Source: Swaminathania salitolerans
GTDB taxonomy: Bacteria; Pseudomonadota; Alphaproteobacteria; Acetobacterales; Acetobacteraceae
NCBI RefSeq assembly: GCF_025994315.1
Contig: NZ_BAQE01000007.1
Strand: one strand, 5' to 3'
DNA: 64,000 nucleotides
The notes under the pieces are model-generated. The model ran no database searches, was not told the DNA's origin, and was given only the letters and a program-made list of their open reading frames with translations. Position 1 is the stretch's first letter, and every line of letters begins with the position of its first letter. Below, piece by piece: positions 9,187 to 17,777 of this stretch. A program made the position numbers and the translations under genes.

Positions 9187-10988
9187 CGCATCTCCTCAAC
9201 CGGTTCGACGCCGAGAATGGCCAGCCCGCAGCGCAACACGCTGGCGACAGACGCCACCAGCGCGAGTTTGGCCAGGCTCGCGGCGCGGTCGTTCTCATGC
9301 AGGAAGCGCAGCGTCGTCTCTTCGCGTCCCCGGTTCCACAAGGCGTGGAAATCTGCCGCCAGCTCGCCGCAGTAATAGGCGATCCGGTGCGGCTCGCGCG
9401 CCTGGGCCGCCCCCTCGACCACACGCGGAAAGGTGGAGAGACGACGCAGCACCGCAAGCTCGATATCCGAGTCCAGACGGGACAGATCGGCGCCGAGCAA
9501 CGTCGCCTCGTCGGTCGCATCGGCGCCGAACAGCGCCTCGGCGCTCCGCATGACCGAACGGCAACGGGCATGCGCATACTGGACGTAGAAGACCGGATTA
9601 TCGCGCGTCTGGGCGACCACGGCATCCAGATCGAAATCCATTTGCGCATCGGCCTTGCGGGTGAGCATCGTGAACCGCACGGCATCGCGCCCGACTTCGT
9701 CCAGCAGATCGCGCAGGGTCACGAAAGTCCCCGCGCGCTTGGACATGCGCACGGGCTCGCCGCCCTTCATGATACGCACGATCTGGCACATGACGACCTC
9801 GAACCCGGTCTTGCCGTCGGTCAGCGCGCTGACCGCCGCCCGCATACGCGACACATAGCCGCCGTGATCGGCACCGAGCACATCGATCAGCACATCGGCC
9901 TTTTCGGCCTTCCTGGCGTGATAGCCGATATCGTTGGCGAAATAGGTGTTGCTTCCATCCGACTTGCGCAGGGCGCGATCGACATCGTCCCCGAATGCGG
10001 TGGAACGGAACAGGGTCTGCGGACGCGGCTCCCAGTCCTCCGGGGTTTTCCCCTTGGGCGGCTCGAGCACGCCTTCGTAGAGCAGCCCTCTGGCTTCGAG
10101 CGCCTCGATCGCATCGTTCACGCGCCCGCTGGCCAAAGTCTCGGCCTCGGACGCGAAAACCTCGTGATGGATGCCCAGAGCCGCGAGATCGGTCCGGATC
10201 TCTTCCATCATCGCCCTGAGCGTGGCGCTGCGCACGATTTCGAACCAGACGGAAGGATCGGTGGCCTGCCCGTCCGGACCGGCCAGCGTCCTGCCGTGCT
10301 CCGCCGCGAGCGCCTGACCGATGGGGATGAGATAATCGCCCTGGTATTGCAGCCCGGTCGGCGTCAGCGCGGCGAAAGCCTCTGTATCCACCTCCGTACC
10401 GATGGCCTGCAGATATCGCCAGTAAGCGGCCCAGGTCAGGGCGATGACCTGCGCCCCGGCATCGTTGATGTAATATTCCTTCGTGACCGCGTGGCCCGTC
10501 TTCGCCAGAAGATTGGCCAGAGCATCTCCGACGACGGCGCCGCGGCAATGCCCGACATGCATCGGCCCCGTCGGATTGGCCGAGACATACTCCACATTGA
10601 CCCGTCTGCCCGCCCCCATGAGCGACTCGCCATAGCGCGGCCCCGCAGCGATGGCGGCTCGTGCGACGGATTGCAGCACGTCGGGGCTCAGGGTGATGTT
10701 CACGAAACCGGGCCCGGCTGCTTCCGCCCGGTCGACACCGGGCAGAGCCGAGAGGAGCGGCACGAGATCCGCTGCGATATCGGCCGGGCGACGGCGCGCG
10801 AATTTCGAGGCGAGGAGCGCCGCATTCGTAGCCATGTCGCCATGGGCAGGATCGCGGGCGGGAGTCACTTCGACACGCGCAGCGATCTCGTCGGGAAGAT
10901 CGGCCACGACAGCGCGCAACGCATCGCGTACCCGGGCCTGGTAGCGGGCGAAAAGGCAGTCTGTGGTGGGCTCGGTGGTATCGGACAT
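9183..10988 (-). CDS. argS: Arginyl-tRNA synthetase
   Basis: Class I synthetase charging tRNA-Arg, 601 residues. The HIGH signature appears as HVGH in NPTGPMHVGHCRGAVVGDAL, and the KMSKS-like site as RMSKRAGT. The C-terminal anticodon-binding DALR domain has the typical PVFYVQYAHARCRSVMR segment. It heads the overlapping chain argS-SPOR-scpA-scpB-tatB-tatC-serS. The only clear upstream space is 40 bases between its start and the dgt stop, so its promoter may lie inside dgt or be shared with it. A tRNA-Arg(CCG) gene is also in this window at 58 kb. Confidence 0.96.
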   Translation of the reverse strand: MSDTTEPTTDCLFARYQARVRDALRAVVADLPDEIAARVEVTPARDPAHGDMATNAALLASKFARRRPADIAADLVPLLSALPGVDRAEAAGPGFVNITLSPDVLQSVARAAIAAGPRYGESLMGAGRRVNVEYVSANPTGPMHVGHCRGAVVGDALANLLAKTGHAVTKEYYINDAGAQVIALTWAAYWRYLQAIGTEVDTEAFAALTPTGLQYQGDYLIPIGQALAAEHGRTLAGPDGQATDPSVWFEIVRSATLRAMMEEIRTDLAALGIHHEVFASEAETLASGRVNDAIEALEARGLLYEGVLEPPKGKTPEDWEPRPQTLFRSTAFGDDVDRALRKSDGSNTYFANDIGYHARKAEKADVLIDVLGADHGGYVSRMRAAVSALTDGKTGFEVVMCQIVRIMKGGEPVRMSKRAGTFVTLRDLLDEVGRDAVRFTMLTRKADAQMDFDLDAVVAQTRDNPVFYVQYAHARCRSVMRSAEALFGADATDEATLLGADLSRLDSDIELAVLRRLSTFPRVVEGAAQAREPHRIAYYCGELAADFHALWNRGREETTLRFLHENDRAASLAKLALVASVASVLRCGLAILGVEPVEEMR

Positions 10989-11028
10989 TGAAAGCCTTGC
11001 GTTCGTGACGTGATTCCTGCTGCCTGTA

Positions 11029-12252
11029 TCAACCGAGCATGGAGAGTTCCGTCAACCGCCGATGTTCATCCATGGCGAAACGATCGGTCATTCCCGCGAT
11101 GTAATCGGCCACCACGCGACGACGTTCCCTGTCATCGGCCGCTTTCGCCCGCTCGCGCCAGCCATCGGGCAGCAGGCTCGGATCCTCCGACAATATTCCG
11201 AAAACCTCGCTCGTCGCCAAGCGTGCCTTCCGGGTCATGCGGTTCACCTTCCAGTGACGATACATCCGGGCATAGAGGAACTTGCGGATTTCCTTGTTGT
11301 CGCGCGCGATCGTCTCGCTGAACGCCACCACGGGCCGGGGGGCATGACGGATATCGTCCGCAGATTTGGGGCGAAGTGCCTCGATATTGGCGCGCGTCTG
11401 GCGGGTGAGATCGGTGACGAGCACATTGATCACCTGACGGATGGTTTCATGCCGGATCCGTCGCTCCCGGTCGTATCGCTCGCCCAGCCCCGCATTCGCT
11501 CCCTCTCCGCCCCCCTTCGCGCTTTCCGTTGGGCCTCCCCTTCGGGCACCTTCCATGGCCCGGCGCAGCGCCTCGCCGACGATGGGCAGCCCTGCGATAT
11601 CGTCGAATTCGAGCAGCCCCGCACGCAACCCGTCATCCAGATCGTGGCCGTGATAGGCGATATCGTCCGAAAGCGCCGCCACCTGGGCCTCGGCCGAGGC
11701 GTAGCTCTCGAGCGCAAGTGGGTGGCGTGCATCGTATTCGAGCAGATAGGGGGTCGGACGCCTGACGGGGCCATTATGCTTGGCAAGCCCCTCGAGTGTC
11801 TCCCAGGTGAGATTGAGCCCGTCGAAATCGTGGTAACGCCCCTCCAGATGGGTCACGAGACGGAGCGACTGGGTATTATGGTCGAATCCGCCCCAGTCCT
11901 TCATGCACAGTTTCAGCGCATCCTCACCCGCATGTCCGAAGGGCGTGTGACCGAGATCGTGCGCAAGCGCGAGCGCCTCGGTCAGATCCTCGTCGAGACG
12001 GAGCTGACGGGCCACGGAGCGCGCGATCTGGGCGACCTCCAGAGAATGCGTAAGGCGGGTCCGGAAAAAATCGCCTTCATGATTGATGAAGACCTGCGTC
12101 TTGTACTGAAGCGTACGAAATCCGGCCGAATGGATGACGCGATCGCGGTCGCGCTGCCAGGGCGAACGGGACGGCGCGTCGTCTTCGGCATGAAGGCGGC
12201 CTCTCGCCGTCTCCAGGCGTACGGCATAAGGGGCGACATCCTGGCTGATCAT
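11029..12252 (-). CDS. dgt: Deoxyguanosinetriphosphate triphosphohydrolase-like protein
   Basis: HD-domain enzyme of the dGTPase type that removes triphosphate from dNTPs, 407 residues. Metal-binding motifs are visible: His69 in RTRLTHSLEVAQIARSVA and the His98-Asp99 pair in AHDLGHTPFGHAGED. The start at 12252 is preceded by GGAG at a good distance and gives MISQDVAPYAVRLE; a longer frame exists but overlaps the divergent erpA gene. Start-to-start distance to erpA is 58 bases, so the two promoters must overlap. Bacterial relatives without full E. coli Dgt similarity are usually annotated as dGTPase-like, which suits this one. Confidence 0.9.
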   Translation of the reverse strand: MISQDVAPYAVRLETARGRLHAEDDAPSRSPWQRDRDRVIHSAGFRTLQYKTQVFINHEGDFFRTRLTHSLEVAQIARSVARQLRLDEDLTEALALAHDLGHTPFGHAGEDALKLCMKDWGGFDHNTQSLRLVTHLEGRYHDFDGLNLTWETLEGLAKHNGPVRRPTPYLLEYDARHPLALESYASAEAQVAALSDDIAYHGHDLDDGLRAGLLEFDDIAGLPIVGEALRRAMEGARRGGPTESAKGGGEGANAGLGERYDRERRIRHETIRQVINVLVTDLTRQTRANIEALRPKSADDIRHAPRPVVAFSETIARDNKEIRKFLYARMYRHWKVNRMTRKARLATSEVFGILSEDPSLLPDGWRERAKAADDRERRRVVADYIAGMTDRFAMDEHRRLTELSMLG

Positions 12253-12310
12253 CGGGTTTCTCCACTTCGCACGCTTTGAGAGCCTGCCTTCGCGCATTAT
12301 ATGGAAAAAC

Positions 12311-12694
12311 ATGAGCCAGACCACGCCCCCTTCCGTCGCAGCGCCCGGGATGCCTGTCCCGGGACGCTTCTCCGTTTCCTCCGGTGCCGCCGCGCGAATC
12401 GCCGAGATCGTCGCGCAGCAACCGCAGCCGGAAGGGCTGGCCCTGCGGGTCTCGGTGCTCGCTGGCGGATGCAACGGCTTTCAGTACCAGTTCAAGCTGG
12501 AGACGGAACGCGCCGATGACGACACGATCATCGAGCGCGACGGGGCGACCGTACTCGTCGATCCCGTGAGCCTCGATCTGCTCGAAGGCGCGGAGCTGGA
12601 ATTCGTCGACAAGCTGATGGGCGCGCATTTCACGGTCAGCAACCCCAATGCTGCCTCGTCCTGCGGGTGCGGTACGAGCTTCTCCCTCGCATGA
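12311..12694 (+). CDS. erpA: Iron-sulfur cluster insertion protein ErpA (A-type carrier)
   Basis: A-type carrier that accepts Fe-S clusters from a scaffold and delivers them to apoproteins. The 127-residue product has the three invariant cysteines: Cys54 in LAGGCNGFQY, and Cys118 and Cys120 in SSCGCGTSF. The first 17 residues are extra and Pro-rich; Met14 is an alternative start. It overlaps xthA by four bases (ATGA), so the two are co-translated. A local beneficiary of cluster delivery could be the Rieske protein at 21.7-23.3 kb, but that link is only inference. Confidence 0.93.
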   Translation: MSQTTPPSVAAPGMPVPGRFSVSSGAAARIAEIVAQQPQPEGLALRVSVLAGGCNGFQYQFKLETERADDDTIIERDGATVLVDPVSLDLLEGAELEFVDKLMGAHFTVSNPNAASSCGCGTSFSLA

Positions 12695-13458
12695 GCTTCA
12701 CTTTCGCGAGCTGGAACGTCAATTCCATCCGCCAGCGCGAACGGCATGTTCTGGACTGGCTCGACCGCAAGAAGCCGGACCTGCTCTGTTTGCAGGAACT
12801 CAAATGCGAGACGGCCCTCTTTCCCCGGAGCTTCGCCGATGCGGGCTATCATCCGGTGGTGGTGGGACAGAAAGCCTATAACGGCGTCGCCATGCTCTCG
12901 CGCGATCCGGTCGAGCTCCGCTGCGACAAGCTTCCCGGCTTTGCGCATGACGCGGCGCGCTATGTCGAGATCGGGGTGGCCGGGATGGTGATCGGCAATC
13001 TCTATCTGCCCAACGGCAATTCCGGCGGCGCAACCGGCTTTGCCACCAAGCGCGCATTTCTCGACGCTCTCGCCGGTCGGGCACGGTCGCTTCTCGATGA
13101 GGAGGAAGACTTCCTGTTCACGGGGGATTTCAATGTCTGCCCCACGGATGAGGATTACGCCCCGGGTGCATTGAGCCCCGACGATGCTCTTCTCCGCCCC
13201 GAAAGCCGCGCCGGATGGCGTCGTCTTCTCTGGCTCGGCCTGACCGATGCCCTGCGTGCGGTTGCGCCGTCAGGCCGACATTATACCTATTACGATTACC
13301 AGAACGCGGCCTTCCAGCGTAATGCCGGTTTGCGTATCGACCATGCGCTGCTCTCGCCACGCCTTGCCGAGCGTCTCGTCTCGGTCACCCCGGACCGGGA
13401 CGAACGCGCGAAGGAACAGCCTTCGGATCATGTCCCGCTGGTGGTCACGCTGAGCTGA
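12691..13458 (+). CDS. xthA: Exodeoxyribonuclease III (AP endonuclease)
   Basis: Base-excision repair enzyme that cuts at abasic sites and removes 3' blocks. The 255-residue protein shows the EEP fold motifs: FASWNVNSIRQR at the start, the metal-binding Glu36 in LCLQELKCE, the GDFNVCPTDEDY loop, and the C-terminal QPSDHVPLVV with the catalytic His. Start ATG 12691 overlaps the erpA stop, which is better supported than an upstream in-frame ATG at 12667 inside erpA. It ends 13 bases before the convergent permease gene. Confidence 0.95.
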   Translation: MSFTFASWNVNSIRQRERHVLDWLDRKKPDLLCLQELKCETALFPRSFADAGYHPVVVGQKAYNGVAMLSRDPVELRCDKLPGFAHDAARYVEIGVAGMVIGNLYLPNGNSGGATGFATKRAFLDALAGRARSLLDEEEDFLFTGDFNVCPTDEDYAPGALSPDDALLRPESRAGWRRLLWLGLTDALRAVAPSGRHYTYYDYQNAAFQRNAGLRIDHALLSPRLAERLVSVTPDRDERAKEQPSDHVPLVVTLS

Positions 13459-13471
13459 GAAAAGGTCTCCC

Positions 13472-14722
13472 TCAACGACCGGGGCGCTTTTTGCGTCCGA
13501 GCATGGCCCTCCCTCCGGTTACTGCAAGCGCGAGACCGCTTGCGGTAAGAGGGTAGATTTTCGAGGATCCGGTCGCAAACAGGACGATCAGGATCACGAT
13601 CAGGGCCAGCGCCGAAACAGCGACCCCGATCACGTCTTGCGCCGAAACCAGCAGGGCAATGGCGCACAGGCCGTAGATAAACAGGAAATTCATACCGGCA
13701 GAGGAAATCAACCGGGCGATGTCGATCGAGAAGAACGTTGCTGCTGCAACGATCGTCACCATGATCGCGCCTGTCAGGCTCACCGCCATGACCGGGATGC
13801 CATTTCGCTCGTGACGAAGCGCTGCGAGCGGTACGCTGCGCAATATCATGCGCGACACCCCCCACAGAGCGGCAAAGAGATTGGCCCAGACGATGATGAC
13901 GGCACCCAGGGCCACGACGCGGCTGGCGAAGACCCGATCGCCGACAATATGCGACAGGATGTCGAGAAAAGGATGCGCATTCCAGAAGCCCGGCCCGTTC
14001 CCGATCACGACAAAAGCGCAAAGGAGATAGAAAACCGCTGCCAGCCCCCAGGACAGGCCGATGGCCAGCGGGATGTTCCGCGCCGGACTCCGGAACTCCT
14101 CCGACATACCGAGGGCGATCTCCCACCCCGCAAAAGAAAAGAATACAAGCGCAAAGGGTGCGAAAGACTGCCGGTCGGGCAGGGATGGCAGAGCAACGAA
14201 TGCATGATCCAGGCCTGCCAGACCGCACGCCAGCAGGACGATCAGAAAGATCACGACCCCCAGGGAAACCCATGCCCCTATCCGCGCTGCGCCACGCGCC
14301 GAGATCATATTGGCGCCGGTCGCCGTTGCAAGAATGACGCAGGCACCGATCCAGGCCGGCAACCCGAAGGCGCCCTGAGCATAATACCCGCCGGTCAGCG
14401 CGATCGAGGGCAGACCCAGAATGACCGCGCTGAAGAGAAGGGCCATAGTGACGTTCCCACCCCAGCATCCGAGATTATCCCGGGCGATATGAATCACCCC
14501 CCCGCCATGCGGCGACCGCACAGCGAGGAGCGCGAAAACACCCAGAAGCGGCACGACGACGAGCGCCGCGAGAATCCAGCTCCAGATCGACTGTGCCCCG
14601 GCGCTTCGCGCGGCAAGACCGGGAATGGACAGCATTCCCGCTCCAAGCACGTTGTTGAGCATCATGCCCGTCCCGCTTACGGGGCCAAGCGTTGGTAGCA
14701 GTCTGGTCGAAATAGGGCTCAT
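13472..14722 (-). CDS. APC-superfamily amino-acid permease, YjeH-like
   Basis: Integral membrane transporter of 416 residues with about twelve hydrophobic segments. The N-terminus (SGTGMMLNNVLGAGMLSIPG) has the broken TM1 helix with the G-A-G motif seen in APC transporters, and the overall pattern (IWSWILAALVVVPLLGVFAL, then SPHGGGVIHIARDNLG) is closest to E. coli YjeH, an exporter of methionine and branched-chain amino acids. Its ATG overlaps the stop of the upstream YqcI/YcgG gene by four bases, so both are made from one mRNA. The natural inference is that it moves the substrate or product of that enzyme. Direction (import or export) cannot be read from sequence. Confidence 0.85.
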   Translation of the reverse strand: MSPISTRLLPTLGPVSGTGMMLNNVLGAGMLSIPGLAARSAGAQSIWSWILAALVVVPLLGVFALLAVRSPHGGGVIHIARDNLGCWGGNVTMALLFSAVILGLPSIALTGGYYAQGAFGLPAWIGACVILATATGANMISARGAARIGAWVSLGVVIFLIVLLACGLAGLDHAFVALPSLPDRQSFAPFALVFFSFAGWEIALGMSEEFRSPARNIPLAIGLSWGLAAVFYLLCAFVVIGNGPGFWNAHPFLDILSHIVGDRVFASRVVALGAVIIVWANLFAALWGVSRMILRSVPLAALRHERNGIPVMAVSLTGAIMVTIVAAATFFSIDIARLISSAGMNFLFIYGLCAIALLVSAQDVIGVAVSALALIVILIVLFATGSSKIYPLTASGLALAVTGGRAMLGRKKRPGR

Positions 14723-15462
14723 GCCTCCTCTTTTACATGGAACGGACACTTGTCATATCGTTCTTCATTTACGTCCGACAGACTGTACTGCCACCATTCG
14801 ATCTCACCCGACTGATAGTGCCCCAACTGATGCGAATAGGGATAGTTGTCATAAGTGTCGATACGCTCCCGAACCACCTCGCGCAGCCTGTGACCCGTAG
14901 CGTCGTTTCCTGCCACCACATCGAAACGTTCACGCGGGTTGACGACGAACATGAAATGCGGGCCGAGATTCCGGCTCTTGCGCCGCGTATAGGCCGGTGC
15001 GCTCATATTGACGAAAAGCTGCATGCCACCGAAACACCAGCTCCAGTAAGCATTATGCGGGTCACGCGGTATCCCTTCGGGCCATGCGACGCGGTCACGT
15101 TCATGCAAAGTCTGCAAGATCCGCCAACCGAGCGCGTGATAGGCCTCGAGCGACGTGCATCCCTCCGTAGCCTCGAGGCTGAAAGCCACGATCAGCGGAT
15201 GAGCCGTGCTCACATTGCCATCCCAGCCCTTCGAAAGCGCCACGAATTCATAGAGGTCCTCTGCCAGCGCATCGAGAGAGGCTTCGGAAAGATCTTCGAC
15301 GAAAGCGAATTTGATGAGCTTCCGGCTGAAAGATTTCAGCGAGAAGAGACATGGAAAATCCGAGGGTTCCGACAATCTTTCTGCCAGAGACTGCATGACG
15401 ACATTGCGCCATCCCGGAAAAGAAACGGACGATTCCAGTACAGATTGATCTATAAGTCCCAT
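14719..15462 (-). CDS. YqcI/YcgG-family protein (possible haem-dependent N-hydroxylase)
   Basis: The 247-residue product carries the pattern of the YqcI/YcgG family: FEATEG-like and DPHNAYWSWCF segments, RKSRNLGPHFMFVVNPRERF near residue 165, then YDNYPYSHQLGHY, EIEWWQYSLSDVN and CPF at the end. The family was long uncharacterised; members with assigned chemistry, such as GntA of guanitoxin biosynthesis, are haem-dependent enzymes that N-hydroxylate a guanidine. Whether this copy does so is inference. The start at 15462 has only a weak ribosome site, but the upstream sequence is AT-rich and contains TTGACA (minus strand, 15520-15525). Base composition is visibly less GC-rich than neighbouring genes, which hints at horizontal transfer. 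It is coupled to the downstream permease. Confidence 0.8.
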   Translation of the reverse strand: MGLIDQSVLESSVSFPGWRNVVMQSLAERLSEPSDFPCLFSLKSFSRKLIKFAFVEDLSEASLDALAEDLYEFVALSKGWDGNVSTAHPLIVAFSLEATEGCTSLEAYHALGWRILQTLHERDRVAWPEGIPRDPHNAYWSWCFGGMQLFVNMSAPAYTRRKSRNLGPHFMFVVNPRERFDVVAGNDATGHRLREVVRERIDTYDNYPYSHQLGHYQSGEIEWWQYSLSDVNEERYDKCPFHVKEEA

Positions 15463-15801
15463 TTTAATGCGAATCCACTTCTATAGTTACGATTTTTATT
15501 TGTTTTTTAACTGATGATTTGTCAATTACCGAAGAAGATGTTTAACGGTTTTATTTATTAAATGAATTTAATGGGCGTATTACGATAAAAAGTGGCGGCT
15601 TACGCGATTTTACCTATAATCTCTGCGTTATTAGGTATTTATAAAAGTAAAGATCAGATCGATTCCTTCTCGATCCAGATCGGAAGAGCGAGAATGCGTC
15701 CTCCCGAGGATCCGGACAGAGCCGTCTTACGGGCCGTACGGACCGGAACATCCCAGAACAGCAGATCGTACTCCGCCCAAATCCGGGCCGATCTGCCCAT
15801 G
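15463..15801. other. AT-rich intergenic region with probable promoter of the YqcI-permease operon
   Basis: The first 200 bases of this gap are the most AT-rich stretch of the window. On the minus strand TTGACA at 15520-15525 is a consensus -35 box about 58 bases before the YqcI start; the -10 is unclear because the following sequence is almost all A and T. A short plus-strand open frame from 15592 begins with a hydrophobic segment but runs into the MocR gene end without a convincing ribosome site, so I do not call it. From about 15690 the composition returns to the GC-rich average. Confidence 0.55.
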
Positions 15802-15823
15802 AAAACCCCGCACGCCGGGGAAA
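15802..15823 (-). terminator. Intrinsic terminator of the MocR gene
   Basis: Read on the minus strand, the MocR stop is followed at once by TTTCCCCG, a five-base loop, CGGGG and TTTTC. The five-base-pair GC stem (15806-15810 with 15816-15820) followed by four T is a compact rho-independent terminator. Confidence 0.7.
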
Positions 15824-17221
15824 TCAGACGATCCCGTCCCGATCCGCTCCCCCGCGTCCCTCGATAACGCCGGCGATGATCTGCAACGCCGCAGCGAGCT
15901 CATCACGGCTTCCGGGCGCACCCAGACACAGACGAAGCCCGGTATCGGCCTCGCGCGATACGGCAGACGCTTCCGGCGGGGTCACCTCCACCCCGGCGCG
16001 CAGCAGCCGCGCCCTGACACGTTCCGCCTCGAGCGCAGCCATGGGCAGGAAGGCATGAGGCGCACGCGCCGCACCGGGTACGGCCATGAAATCGCCGAGC
16101 GCCGCATGCGTCATGGCCCAGCGCATGGAAGCCTCCTCCTGGATTGCGCCTGCCATTGCGCCGATCCTGCCATCCTCGACCCATTGCATGAAGATCAGCG
16201 CGCCGAGCGCGGGCGGGCAATAGCCCAAAGCCCTGATCCCGCGAATCAGACGATCTTTCGGCAATGCGGGAGGCAGCGCCAGAAAGGCGAGACGTAATCC
16301 GGGACATATCCCCTTGGACAAACTGACGAGATAGAGCGTCCGCTCCGGCGCGAAACACACGATCTGCGGAGGGCGCAGGGAGTAGGCATAATACGCATCG
16401 TCCTCGACAATCAGCAGATCCCGCCTGCGGGCGACGTGCGCGATCGCCTCCCGTCTCGCGGGCGACATCGTTCGCGTGGTCGGGTTGTGAATCGTCGGCA
16501 GCGTGAACAGCATCCGGCTGCCCGTTTCGAGCGCAGCACGATCGAGCGCTTCGGGACGGATGCCTTCCGCATCCATCTCCAGCCCATGAAGCCTGAGCCC
16601 CAGATGATCGGCCGCCACATGCGCGCCGTAAAAAGTGGTCGATTCGCACAGGATCGTATCGCCCGGAGCGCAAAACGACGAAAACGCCAGGGCAATGCCG
16701 TGCTGCCCCCCATTGCACTGGATCAGGTTTTCCGCAGCCACTTCCAGGCCATAGCTCTCCCTTATCCAGCGCGCCGCTGCCTCTCTCACGGGCATCAGAC
16801 CGGTGCCCTGGACATAATGCAACGCCGGATCGAGCGCGCCGCGCTGCTGGAGCTGTATCAGGGCCCGATCGAGTTCCTGCATGAGAGGGACGGGCGGCGG
16901 TGTATTGCAACGCAGATCGATCATACCGGGCCTGCCCTGCTGAACGCCCCGCTCCCGCGCCGGTATATCGGGCACCGGGTGAGACACCCCGCGCAGAAAG
17001 GTTCCCCGCCCCACATGCGCCACCACCAGACCGCGCCGCTCGGCTTCGACATAGGCCCGCGAGATACTCCCGACGCTGACACCGAGACGGAATGCCAGAT
17101 CGCGCTGGGGTGGCAGGCGCGTACCCGGGGCGAGGATCCCGCGCCTTGCATCGGACGCGATGGCATGGACGAGACGTTCGTAAAACGGCGCCGGACCGGC
17201 TTCGATTTCTGGCTGCCACAT
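15824..17221 (-). CDS. MocR/PdxR-type regulator (GntR DNA-binding domain fused to aminotransferase fold)
   Basis: A 465-residue chimeric regulator. Residues about 10-78 form a GntR winged helix (LPPQRDLAFRLGVSVGSISRAY), and residues about 100-460 a fold-type I aminotransferase domain with the PLP-binding lysine at position 303 in SLSKGICPGLRLAF, plus IVEDDAYYAY contributing the cofactor Asp. Such proteins sense PLP or an amino-acid derivative and act as activators or repressors of a neighbouring gene. It is divergent from the UrcA-family and PhzF-family genes, 122 bases away, and that gap holds two near-identical 16-base sites. The likely targets are itself and the urcA-phzF pair. Target metabolite unknown. 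Confidence 0.88.
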   Translation of the reverse strand: MWQPEIEAGPAPFYERLVHAIASDARRGILAPGTRLPPQRDLAFRLGVSVGSISRAYVEAERRGLVVAHVGRGTFLRGVSHPVPDIPARERGVQQGRPGMIDLRCNTPPPVPLMQELDRALIQLQQRGALDPALHYVQGTGLMPVREAAARWIRESYGLEVAAENLIQCNGGQHGIALAFSSFCAPGDTILCESTTFYGAHVAADHLGLRLHGLEMDAEGIRPEALDRAALETGSRMLFTLPTIHNPTTRTMSPARREAIAHVARRRDLLIVEDDAYYAYSLRPPQIVCFAPERTLYLVSLSKGICPGLRLAFLALPPALPKDRLIRGIRALGYCPPALGALIFMQWVEDGRIGAMAGAIQEEASMRWAMTHAALGDFMAVPGAARAPHAFLPMAALEAERVRARLLRAGVEVTPPEASAVSREADTGLRLCLGAPGSRDELAAALQIIAGVIEGRGGADRDGIV

Positions 17222-17241
17222 GCGCGCTCACACATCCCTGC

Positions 17242-17257
17242 ATTGTAATGGTTCAAT
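17242..17257 (-). promoter_or_regulatory. Operator-like site, MocR-proximal copy
   Basis: On the minus strand this reads ATTGAACCATTACAAT, which matches the plus-strand site at 17318-17333 in 14 of 16 positions. It lies 21-36 bases upstream of the MocR start codon. A TATAAT-like hexamer overlaps its edge (17257-17262). Confidence 0.6.
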
Positions 17258-17317
17258 ATAATGATTGAGATCCATAAATCAGCAGTCAATATAAAACAAT
17301 CGAATCGACTAGCGTAA

Positions 17318-17333
17318 ATTGAACCAGTACAAT
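17318..17333 (+). promoter_or_regulatory. Operator-like site, urcA-proximal copy
   Basis: ATTGAACCAGTACAAT, the mirror partner of the site at 17242-17257. It ends just before the GAGGA ribosome binding site (17335-17339) of the UrcA gene, so a bound protein could block transcription or elongation. A candidate promoter upstream is TTGAGA (17265-17270) and AATATA (17288-17293) with 17-base spacing. Confidence 0.6.
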
Positions 17334-17343
17334 CGAGGAAATC

Positions 17344-17775
17344 ATGAGACAGCCCTGTCGAGCGTCCAGCCTGCGACGCTGCGCCCGTAATGCCGTCCGC
17401 CCGCGCGCCGGCACTGCATCGACGCTCTGCGTCGTCATCGCCTTTCTGGTCGCAGGGGCGGGCTTCGACACGCGTTGCCACGCGGCTCCCGAGGACGAGG
17501 AGGAAGGCGCCGAAGCTCTGACGGTCGCTTATGAGGCAGCCGATCTGACGGATCCTGCACGCGCACGAAAGCTTCTCCGGCGTCTGGACGCGGCGGTACT
17601 TCGCGCATGCGGTGCCATGAACGGGATAGGCTTGCCCGTGCGGGACGCCATCGAACGCTCGGAATGCCATCGCATCGGTCTTGCGCGCAGCACCACGTCA
17701 CTCGAAAGCCCCATACTCACCCGCCTCGCGCAGGATCTGGCCGGGTATTACGGCCTGAAACAGGAAGCTCCCTGA
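17344..17775 (+). CDS. UrcA-family secreted protein
   Basis: A 143-residue exported protein. Residues 1 to about 48 form a long, Arg/Cys-rich signal sequence with a hydrophobic core (TLCVVIAFLVAGAGF). The mature part has the UrcA pattern: LTVAYEAADLTDPARARKLL, then a pair of cysteines in RACGAM and SECHRI that probably form a disulfide, and a helical end. UrcA proteins are small periplasmic proteins of unknown function common in Alphaproteobacteria. GAGGA five bases before the ATG supports the start. It is followed by a PhzF gene after two bases and is likely controlled by the divergent MocR. Confidence 0.78.
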   Translation: MRQPCRASSLRRCARNAVRPRAGTASTLCVVIAFLVAGAGFDTRCHAAPEDEEEGAEALTVAYEAADLTDPARARKLLRRLDAAVLRACGAMNGIGLPVRDAIERSECHRIGLARSTTSLESPILTRLAQDLAGYYGLKQEAP

Positions 17776-17777
17776 TC

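Noticed and set aside
9111..10991. 626-codon plus-strand open frame opposite argS
   Set aside because: It covers argS almost exactly and shows only reversed-frame composition.
15592..15867. Short plus-strand frame starting with a hydrophobic segment
   Set aside because: It runs over the MocR terminator and gene end, has no ribosome site, and loses its composition after 35 codons.
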